NCBI GenBank assembly: GCA_918807975.1
Contig: OU964925.1
Coordinates: 32,151,608-32,215,607 of the forward strand
Direction of reading: 5' to 3'
From: Aplidium turbinatum
Lineage: Eukaryota > Chordata > Ascidiacea > Aplousobranchia > Polyclinidae
DNA: 64,000 bases
Each line of letters opens with the position of its first letter. Within the stretch, counting starts at the first letter, position 1. Positions 53,188 through 61,965 of this stretch are shown piece by piece. Under the pieces are notes generated by a model. The model searched no databases, was not told the DNA's origin, and saw nothing but the letters and a program-made list of their open reading frames with translations. A program made the translations under genes and the position numbers.

Positions 53188-54125
53188 CAGTGTTGGGCGC
53201 GATAACTCATTTTTCAGTTTAGCGATAACGATAATCGATAAACGAAAATGCCTAAAGCGATAACGATAAACGTTGAATCAAAAAAGTTAAGCGATAACGA
53301 TAAAATTATCGCCGATAATGTCCAATAACGACATTTTTTTTTTTTTTGATTAGCGCTGCCCCATCCCATGCAGCACGAACAGTTTTCATCAACATGACGA
53401 AAAATCGAACATAATAGGCTATACTGTAAAGGGACAAAACTTTTTGTAAGTTATGCATGAATAGAATCGCAACAGCGGCAGTGGGTATATCAAATCTTCA
53501 ACCTCTTGATCCAGAATCAAACCACTGAGGTAACCGCCGTGCTTATAATTATACCTTCAGACACCAGTTGGATGCTTTTATCAATTGAGTTACACAGCCG
53601 CTTACGTGCAGTAGGCAAAATAATTTTAAATCAAATGAAAATACCATAAAAAAATTCCAAACTTTGTATTTTGCTTCAAAGGAAGCTGTGCCCACCTGTG
53701 CGGTTACATTTTAATTGTAAAATTCACTCGAGATTGCCGATTGCAGGCTGTAGCAAAACAACAAGAGAATTGTTGCATGCATTTCATTGCATTGCAATTC
53801 TAAAAATTATTGTGTTGTCAGGCCGTCGCTGCAGGGGGGGGCGTGCCCCCCCCCCCCCCTGACAACGACTTGTGCACACATACTTCAGGCACTGAAGAAA
53901 AACTGGTTTCAATTTTAGTTTCATTAACTAGGTGGCTAGTAAAAATATTACTTTTCATGGTCTTTCCACTTGTGTGTTGATCTGAAGTAAAATTTGTCGG
54001 CGATTATCAGCGATAATCAAATATTGCCTTTGGCGATAACGATAAACGATAACTGAAAAAATAATATATTGTGCGATTTATTGTGTTTTATTGTGCGACC
54101 CAATTTTATTGTGCGACCCACAATG
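53188..54125. mobile_element. hAT-type element with GCGATAACGATAA subterminal repeats
   Basis: Left end CAGTGTTGGGCGCGATAAC. The reverse complement of the right end is CATTGTGGGTCGCACAATA, diverged. Arrays of GCGATAACGATAA occur near both ends (53220-53310, 54000-54055). A G/C-run hairpin with GTTGTCAG/CTGACAAC arms lies inside (53815-53870). No target duplication and no transposase. The left end matches a widespread hAT terminus. Confidence 0.6.
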
Positions 54126-55036
54126 AGATATGACATCTTTATTATGGCTTCTTTACTACTGGCGTAGCCTACTAGGGATAGGGATGGTTACTGTCCCTAT
54201 GGCATTGGCGTACCGTATACCTACTGAAATAGATAATGTGACAGAACACATCTAATTGTTACATATTTGTTACATTGTTGCATAATTGTTACGTAGCCTA
54301 ATGGTAATGCAATAATTTCTCGATCTAATAATAATAATCATGCTTTTCAATTCAACTCAATTTATTTTTCTTTGTCGGAAAACAACAGCAATGATAAAGT
54401 TACCAACAGTTTGCGGGAATAAAACCAACAAAAGGAAACGCCCATTTTATTTGCGCCCATTGCGATAACATACATAAAGTCAACAAATGAAGTGAAGATA
54501 AAAGTAGCGATGGCGAAGGCGTAGTAGGCTACTGTTCAAGACCAAACTGCGGCTTGTGAGATTCATAGTAATGTCGGTATTTTTTAGAAAATTTTAACAT
54601 TCAGTAGGCTAACATTTAGAAATGCTTCGCGACCCAACTGAAATAGCTTCGCGACCCACCGGTTGGGAAGCACTGGCCTACAATATACAATAATCACACT
54701 GTCAGGCATCACAGTAGACAGAATCTTTTTAAGATCACAGCTTAATACAGAAAAACTTGTAAAAAAAATAGCGACAACGCAAAAATGACCAAAGGAGCTG
54801 CACAGGCTGCCATATGTTGCGATGAAAAATCTACTTATATTTATAAAAAATTGGTTATATTTCATGAACGAAACTTATTTTGTTGAGCGCTTTTGTCATT
54901 TCAAGTGAGCTAAAATTTGGCTTGTGTTTGGGCTGGTAGAAACCATGGTTTTGGCTAAAAAACATTTTAAAAACTGGCAACTTTGCTTGGCAGAAAATTA
55001 AAAAAAACATCTGGCAACACTGGTTCAGACTTCAGA
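54126..55036. other. Decayed hAT ends; no gene
   Basis: GCGACCCACCGGTTGGGAAGCACTG (54651-54675) looks like the right end of a hAT derivative whose left end is lost, and CTGGCAACACTGG (55011-55023) like another. Nothing coding is supported. Confidence 0.35.
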
Positions 55037-55530
55037 GCAAGGTTGCCAGATTAGCATTTTTAAGGCCAAATCTCTCGAATTTTACCTTTTTTAAAGTCTG
55101 TTGGCGCTAAAAAATTATACATTTGGCCTTTTTCTAGATTTGGCTTTAAATTTGGTCTTTTTTTAAATACTTCTTCAAAATGCATAATAATAAATATTTT
55201 TTATATATCGTAACCTTACCAGATGAAAACCATATTCATCATTGTTCAATACATGTTCTATACGCTACTTGTTTAATACTCGTAATGTGACGCTGGCGCC
55301 CAGTGACGAGTCAGACTGCGCTCAACTCTAAGCCAGCCAGTGGTGCCAGATCTCACCACTGTAGCGGATTTAGACTCATCAGCTACAGATCTTTTATACT
55401 TGCTATTTTTCGGGCTACTTTCAGAAATATTTTTGCTACAATTTATTAAAATCCGCTACAAATCATAAAATATCAAGAAATATGAATATTATAGAGAGTA
55501 TTTTGATAGAAACAGGTAAATATCCATTTG

Positions 55531-55835
55531 AGAGAGTCGAACCAGCGCCGGGCTCAAGATCACACGGCGCTGGTTCGACTCTCGGGGTGTGCGCTTGAGC
55601 AACGCATTTCAGGACTGCTCTCCATTCAGCGGCACCTAGTGAATGGAATAATTTCTCGGCAACAAGACTTCAACAATCGGAAACTGCGAACTTCACTCTG
55701 CCAATCTCGGTAACCGGCCCTGCGTCAAGTGCCTCTACAAGTATGCGAACAAGTACCAGGAATAACCTATCAAGGCTCTGTCAGTCCGAGGATAAAGATT
55801 CAAAACCAAACCAAACCAAACCAAACCAAACCAAA
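55531..55835 (+). repeat. SINE-B with inverted B-box head
   Basis: Body and (CCAAA)n tail are normal, with target duplication CCATTTG (55524-55530, 55836-55842). Instead of the A-box half the copy starts with GAGAGTCGAACCAGCGCCG (55533-55551), the exact inverse of its own B-box region (55565-55584), with 13 bases between. It therefore begins with a 19-bp hairpin. Likely a template-switch product. Confidence 0.88.
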
Positions 55836-55883
55836 CCATTTGGCCTTTTTTATGTAATATTTTCCTTTTTTGGCTTTTTTTAA

Positions 55884-56190
55884 GTCCGCCCCGATAGCTC
55901 AGTTGGTTAGCGCGTGACTTCGCGAACAAAGAAGCTTCAAGATCAGGCGGTGCGGGTTCGACTTTCGGGGTGTGCGCTTGAGCAACGCATTCTAAGGACT
56001 GCTTTCCATTCAGCGACACCTAATGGATGGAATAATTCTCTGGCAACAAGACTTCAACAATTGGAAATTTAACTCTGTCAATCTCGGTAACCGGCCTGCG
56101 TCAAAAGCCTCTACATTCTACAAGTATGCGAAACTACCAGGAATAACCTATCAAAGCTTCGTCAGTCCGAGGATAAGGATTCAAAACCTT
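55884..56190 (+). repeat. SINE-B, full-length reference copy
   Basis: Head GCCCCGATAGCTCAGTTGG (A box) and GGTTCGACTTTCGGGG (B box), tRNA-derived. Body includes TGGATGGAATAATTCTCTGG and AAGTATGCGAAACTACCAGG, ending GGATAAGGATTCAAAACC. Copies also lie at 17285, 23709, 48796 and 55531, so five are in this window. Confidence 0.9.
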
Positions 56191-56429
56191 GTATTATTTT
56201 GGCTTTAAGACCTTTTCATAGTCTGGCATCTCTGCGTCTAAATGCTGATATTCAACAAGAACAAATCCAAGCTCGGATTCTGGCACATTGAGTCACGACT
56301 TACAATGCTTATTTTTTCTTGTTTGAGTTTGGCTTATTTTTGGCCCCTTTTATACCTATTTAGTCTCAAGTTGGCCTTTTTTTTGGTGAGTTTGGCCTTT
56401 TTTCAAATTTCAGTCTGGCAACCCTGCTC

Positions 56430-56899
56430 CAGAGGCGTTATCGCTGGATCAAGCTCGCTGGGGCGAAAATCAAAAGGACAATAAAGTAAAACTCATAAAT
56501 TTGGCACCAACAAAAAGAAAAGATGACAAAACGAAAAGGTTTAAACTTTGCATCGCTAAAACAGTGTTTGGAAATTAATATGTTTAGTTTGCACAGCCAC
56601 CAAACCTACTTGTTAGGAATTGAAATGCAGTTAACAAGAACAGTCACTCCCATAAAAAAAAGGCTGTGGCTATTCTTACAACATATTGTAAAAATAGCCT
56701 CAGAGGCTATTCTTACAAGCACCACTCAAGCATTACGTTTGACATCAATATGCGCTCATGCGTGATCTGGAGCTGGTATACAAGTCGCCAACTTGGTTAA
56801 AAAGGCGATGACGTCACAGAGGAAGAATCCACCAAAAAATGGTGTAAAAGTGGGGTGAAATCAGTCAACTATGACAAAAAAAAGCATGCAGGTGTCCGC
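56430..56899. other. No recognised gene
   Basis: Only a weak open frame at 56523-56765 without support. Confidence 0.35.
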
Positions 56900-57836
56900 C
56901 TTTACTTAGAAAAGAGTTAAACTTGACCAAGTTTAACTATTTATCCGAAGAATACTTCTAAAGATACCAGCATTTAATCAAGAACATATCTCTGTCGTTT
57001 CTGCTTCGATTTTTACAATTGAACCATTGCTGGAAAGCACAAGCTATCGTTTATCCAAATGAAGGTCAGCCAGACTCTAAAAGTTAAAAATATTTCCTAG
57101 GTAAAGAGTTAAACTTGACCGACTTTAACCATTTATCCCAAAAATACTTTTAAAGATACCAGCATTTAATAAACGCTAATCTAAAGAACATATCTCTGTC
57201 TATTTATAAGCAAAAGTTGAGGTTGATAGCTTTTTCACAAAGCGAGCAACCGGGCTTCAAACACAAGCAAATAGCGCCCGATGACTCGTTGCATTTCCGA
57301 ATCGAAGCAAGTATACAAGTCTCCCTGGTCTGCAATCATTATATGTCTTTATTAAATTAGTTGTAAGTTGCTTGTTTCTGCTTCGATTTTAACAATTGAA
57401 CCATTGCTGGAAAGCACAAGCTATCGTCTACCCAGATAAAGGTAAGCCAGACTCTAAAAGTTAAAAATATTTCTTAGGTAAAGAGTTGAACTTGACCGAC
57501 TTTAACCATTTATTCCAAAAATACCTTTTAAAGATGCCAGCATTTAATAAACGCTAATCTAAAGAACATATCTCTGTCTATTGACAAGTAAAAGTTGAGG
57601 TTGATAGCTTTTTCACAAAGCGAGCAACCGGGCTTCAAACACAAGCAAATAGCGCCCGATGACTCGTTGCACTTCCGAATCGAAGCAAGTATACAAGTCT
57701 CCCCGGTCTGCGATCATTATATGTCTTTATTAAATTAGTTGTAAGTTGCTTGTTTCTGCTTCGATTTTAACAATTGAACCATTGCTGGAAAGCACAAGCT
57801 ATCGTCTACCCAGATAAAGGTAAGCCAGACTCTTAA
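56900..57836. repeat. 377-bp tandem repeat, about two and a half copies
   Basis: AAAGCACAAGCTATCGT recurs at 57036, 57414 and 57791, a period of 377-378 bp. The last two full units differ by only a few bases, and the first is partial and more diverged. Monomer contents (for example GCGCCCGATGACTCGTTGCA) are non-coding. Satellite-like. Confidence 0.88.
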
Positions 57837-57872
57837 ATAACCAATGCACTATGGTACTTCCACTATAATAGT

Positions 57873-57945
57873 CAATGCACTATGGTACTTCCACTATAAT
57901 ACTATAATAGTGGAAGTACCATAGTGCATTGACTATTTACAAAAA
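57873..57945. repeat. Near-perfect 34-bp-stem hairpin
   Basis: AGTCAATGCACTATGGTACT at the left pairs with AGTACCATAGTGCATTGACT at the right, and the intervening TCCACTATAAT also pairs, leaving about three unpaired bases. A direct partial copy of the left arm lies just upstream (57842-57874). Could be a foldback MITE or a small-RNA precursor. Confidence 0.8.
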
Positions 57946-58202
57946 GTGAATACCGCACATGTTAAACAAAAACTGTACATATTTTGAGCACAGCACAGTA
58001 ATTGTTAGGCCAGATCATCACCCATGTGTCCCTCCTCTCCTTGCCTAGATGAGACCTGCCATTTGTCCTCGCAACCCTTTTTGTTTCCCGACCAAACTGA
58101 GAAGTTTAGAGTTTCGTTATTTGTTGGATGCAAATAGACGCATGCTTACATTTTTGACCACCTTAAAACACTAAACCAGTTTCTGCTCGACATAGCCTAC
58201 AG

Positions 58203-58396
58203 TGTTCAATTTTTGTCCCAGGAATCAACTTTTCAAGCAATACTTTCCCTACTTTGTGTGCACTAACATCCTAATTTATATGCCATTGTTAACAATTGCG
58301 ATATTCGTGAATTCATTTGAGGCTTTGGGTACCGGAATCAATATATTTGAACTAGCAAATTCAATCCACAACACTTTCCACAAGGCTGTTACTTAA
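58203..58396 (+). CDS. Possible terminal exon with one membrane segment
   Basis: Acceptor CATAGCCTACAG, then phase-1 entry, 64 codons to TAA. It encodes FNFCPRNQLFKQYFPYF, a hydrophobic stretch (TNILIYMPLLTIAIFVN) and a helical end (GINIFELANSIHNTFHKAVT). Entry phase and size resemble the final exons of host genes 1 and 2, but no upstream exon was found and sequence similarity is not clear. Tentative. Confidence 0.3.
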
Positions 58397-58501
58397 CACT
58401 AAGCACGCATATGCGCTGCGATTTGTGGTCGTTAGAAACTGAAAAAAACCTTGGTGTGAAGATCACAGAATTGTTCAAAATGTGAGCTCAGTAGCCTATT
58501 A

Positions 58502-59876
58502 GGGCAAAGTGGGGCGTGTTGTCACAATTTTTACAAATCAGCATATATCTCGTTCTGTACCAATAGTATCGAGATGCTAGATAGTGCAATTGAGAGAGGT
58601 ATCATTCGACTTATTTTTGCTACAGCTGAAGTTTTTCTGGATTATTTCGTTTTTACATAAATGCATGTTTAATGCAAGTGAATGGGCTGTGACAACACGC
58701 CCCACCCCGGGGCGTGTTGTCACAGAGCATGGGGCGTGTTGTCACAAAATTTCTGCACATGCTTTATGACTAAAATATGACAGAAACCAACAAAAAATGG
58801 TTTTAATACAGGCTGAACGAATAAAAAAATATACGAAATGCAAAAAAATTTAATTTCAACATATTGGTAAAAATTTTATGCCCATTGTCAAAAACAATAA
58901 AAATGTCATCTTGAGAATTATTTGTCACTATCGAATATATGTGTGTATCATTATCTAATATTAATTTTTATTACCTAAAAAAGCGTTGTATTTTAACAAA
59001 TACGCATATTACCTCGTTGTATAAGCATAAATAATTTTTTATGTTTCTTAATATTAAAAATGCACACCACGGGGCGTGTAGTCACAGCTGTGACAACACG
59101 CCCCGTGGTATGAAATCACGTGGTTTCAACAACCATGTGTACATCTCTACTTGCATGTCTTATCTGTTTGGTATGATGAAAAGAACAGGCTTAAAGCTAA
59201 CGAATGGTACCTTTTCTGATCAGTTATGATCATACCTTAGTTTGCCAGACCCATGGCCACCTGGAGATGCGGCCTGATTTGTCACATTTTGCAGATTTTG
59301 ATTACAGTTACTGCTAGTGCTTGACTGACATTTTTTGAGATGTTTTTACTTTTTGCGGTTTCCTAATGACATAAAACTTTTTTGTTGCCTTGGGGAAGCA
59401 GTAGCAAATGAGAAAAAGTAAGTTGAAAAACGCAAAATCAGACTGTTATTGAAAATTAACAGTCTGACTAAAATCTTCGAAATCAAATTTTCTTTGTTTT
59501 TCAACATGTGAGGATGTTAAAACCTGTTGTGTCATCTGGGGAAAAGAGTAAAGAAAGCTTAAAAATCTGATTTTTGGAAAAATTTATTTAAACGTTTGCC
59601 CAAAGTTAGAAAAACCTGGAAATTTCTGCAAAATGTGACAAATCAGGCCGTATCTTTAGGTGGCCATGCCAGACCATTTTTTAGTTTAGTTATAAAACCT
59701 GATTTTGCCCAAAATTCAATGGTACTCCTCATAATTTCTGCTGTGGTGACAAATTTATTAACCTTCACTGCTTGTACGAAAGAGAACTGAAAACTATGCC
59801 TTCCATTGAAAACTCGTGGTTATACGCTTAGGTTATCACATGGAAATCGTGCTGTGACAACACGCCCCACTTTGCT
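58502..59876. mobile_element. DNA element built on GGGGCGTGTTGTCAC repeats, unclassified
   Basis: Inverted ends GCAAAGTGGGGCGTGTTGTCAC (about 22 bp, perfect). Four to five further copies of GGGGCGTGT(T/A)GTCAC, in both orientations, lie inside (58690-58760, 59070-59110). No transposase is recognised and the target duplication is unclear. A second inverted-repeat element sits inside at 59240-59682. Confidence 0.75.
59240..59682. mobile_element. Nested inverted-repeat MITE
   Basis: Arms of about 58 bp (CAGACCCATGGCCACCTGG, GCGGCCTGATTTGTCACATT) at 59246-59297 pair with 59619-59680. The centre has a smaller hairpin, CAGACTGTTA/TAACAGTCTG (59441-59466). Non-coding. Confidence 0.7.
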
Positions 59877-60282
59877 TGCAACTGCATGGTGCTATCAACG
59901 TGCAAAACAACTCGGCTCCAGGTCCCCTGCGGTCACAGACACGCATATTATCCCTGAATAGGGGGGTATCGCGTTTGCCAATCGCTCATTGTCGCCTGGT
60001 TTGATTGCAAACAAGTCTGTTCTATGTAGTTGCTTTCTTCATTGCGTCCAGTATGTCAGCACAATTGCTTTATCATCGCGAACGCCATTGTCACTTTTCC
60101 TCATCCACCTTTCCCAGGCTTGTTCGCGATGAAAGGCACAGAGTAACACGTAGCAATCTGCGGAACAAGAAGTCGTGGGCACTGAGTGGTAAAGTACAGT
60201 AGCAACTTAACAGTGACGACACAAATGCATGAGCAATGGAGACAGCACACAAGCAACGAAAATGTTAATGCAATTCACTAAC
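59877..60282. other. No recognised feature
   Basis: Unique sequence between the DNA element and the MULE exon. No exon with splice support. Confidence 0.35.
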
Positions 60283-60562
60283 TTGAAAAAACGCTTTCGA
60301 TGGCCTTGATTTCCGCCTCACATTTATCGGTCATGAAAAACGAAGGGTTCCAGTTTTCTGACCACCCTTTTACAACAGAAAGTGCTTCTGCTATGTCCGA
60401 AGCTTGTTTATTTTGGATAATAAACGTAGCAACAACCTGGTAACCAACATTCGTTCTGACGCAAAGAAAAAATAGAGGAAGGGAATACTTGGACGTCTTG
60501 TAAGTTGCATCCAAGAGGCAAATGCCTTGGCCGTAACGATGCAACAATCGTATTCTCTTCAT
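60283..60562 (-). CDS. MULE-type transposase-like exon
   Basis: A 280-bp exon with acceptor CATCTTAG (before 60562) and donor CAA|GTTAGTG (60282-60281). It encodes GICLLDATYKTSKYSLPLFF, then VRTNVGYQVVATFIIQNKQ, WSENWNPSFFMTDKCEAEI and KAIESVF. The D of LLDATY and the D-K-C-x-x-E region correspond to the first two catalytic positions of MULE (Mutator-like) DDE transposases, also found in ZSWIM-type host proteins. It lies 1.4 kb downstream of the stop codon of the MULE-SWIM-PHD gene and so cannot be its own earlier exon. Either a tandem second copy or a partial duplication. Other exons of this copy were not found. Confidence 0.7.
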
Positions 60563-61720
60563 CTAAGATGAGTTACAATCAACTAAATTTTCATCTTATG
60601 ATAGTAGCCTACAGAAATAATATACGGTACTGTAGGCTACGTAACATTGAAAACCACCAAGCCTACTACGTGAATATGGTAAAAAATAAATTGTCTCAAA
60701 ACAAACATTGGTTGTGACCCAAACCCTGCCTTTGGTTACCGCTGGACATGTCACTTGGTCCAATCAATAACACCACATAGGCGTATGGATTTGGCAAACT
60801 AGATGGAAAAAATACAAAAGAAGTCAGTGAAGTAGGCTAGGTCACTTTGAATCAACAAAGCTTTTACACCTGAAAACTGCGTGTCTTTAAGAAACGAGAT
60901 GAAAAGTTGATGAAACAGAACACATTTACATATGTTTATAGCATTTTTTGCAGTTAGTAAACCGTTTCCTCTTTTATGATGCCTAACCTCCACTTTGGTG
61001 AAAACACTGTGCTTTGCAGAAACCTTTTCAGAATCTTTTTCAACAAAGAAAAGGCTTATTATTGTAGTATGAATATCAACACTTATTACACTAGTGAATT
61101 ACAATGACAGGATGTTAAAAATCAACATTAACATGGCACCGTATGCTCGTTTCTGAACAACAAGCTTCGTTCCTGCTTTTGCTTCGTACTCTTCAATGGA
61201 TCTCATGGCATCTTCAACTGAAGCCAACCACTTCAACAATAAACAATTGATTTTTTATTGTTATAAAGTTATGGATCTTCATCACCCATTTTTTGCCATA
61301 AGAAATCAAAGCATTTATGCCATAGCCTAAGATTACAGTGAAGAAATGTAAATACTACACACATGCAACAAATCTGGATTTAGCGAGTATAAGGTAGCTG
61401 ATAGTTTGAAGCTCCAGTTTTTCTTCTTTCCTTCGACTATAAATAGACTATTTCACCACATTTAGGTTTGTTTTATTCTGATGACAGCTCCTGATGAGTC
61501 AGTCAAAAAAAAAAACTGCAGCTTCGAGCTACCTTTTACTTGCTATTTTCAAGTTCTGTACCACCATTTGCTATGAAAGAGTTCAACATATACTAATTGT
61601 GTGAAGTTGGAAACAGTAAAATAGTTGAATATTGGTGAACTGTTGAAGGTCTTGTTGGACCGTAGTATATTGCAGCAACTACATTACAAACCTGTACTAG
61701 TCCATGACTTTCAGCCAGCT
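60563..61720. other. No firm feature; possible extra exon at 60799-60993
   Basis: A minus-strand open frame near 60799-60993 (EVRHHKRGNGLLTAKNAINI) could be another exon of the lone MULE copy but lacks clear splice sites. Elsewhere nothing is supported. Confidence 0.3.
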
Positions 61721-61808
61721 CTCCCAAAGAATGTTAAATGTCCTAAATGAATCAGAACTTTTAATGCCAGGATTGGACTCATTAGTCATTCAAGAACACA
61801 TCGTTAGC
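61721..61808 (+). mobile_element. LINE 3'-terminal zinc-finger relic
   Basis: Plus-strand reading VKCPK, a stop in place of the second cysteine, then IRTFNARIGLISHSRTHR. This is the C2H2-like tail found at the C-terminus of some endonuclease-RT LINEs (family of the fragment at 50790-51270). Only this scrap remains. Confidence 0.55.
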
Positions 61809-61965
61809 GTTTTATGTGAGGACCATTGAAGAAACGATTTTTATCAAATGTTACAAGTTTCAAGCATAACGCGTCAAGGCCAATAAGTCTTTTCGTAGGT
61901 CACGGTTTACATATCCTTGGTTTGATTGACAAACCGAGATTGCAGTATCACCTGAACATTCAATG

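Larger units (their letters stand above)
55037..56429. mobile_element. GGTTGCCAGA-type MITE, enlarged by two SINE-B insertions
   Basis: Ends CAAGGTTGCCAGATT and CAGGGTTGCCAGACT (reverse complement). Flanking octamers CTTCAGAG (55029-55036) and CTCCAGAG (56430-56437) differ at one base. The interior matches the MITE at 28822-29233 in three pieces, separated by SINE-B copies at 55531-55835 and 55884-56190. A similar end (TAGTCTGGCATCTCTG) at 56219-56234 suggests two related MITEs fused or nested. Confidence 0.65.

Noticed and set aside
55884-55980. tRNA gene
   Set aside because: Head of SINE-B; the A and B boxes are present but the body and dispersed copies show it is a SINE.
61485-61550. CTGATGAGTC followed by paired-looking bases, possible hammerhead
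   Set aside because: No GAAA core after the stem and an A-run in between; does not satisfy the consensus.
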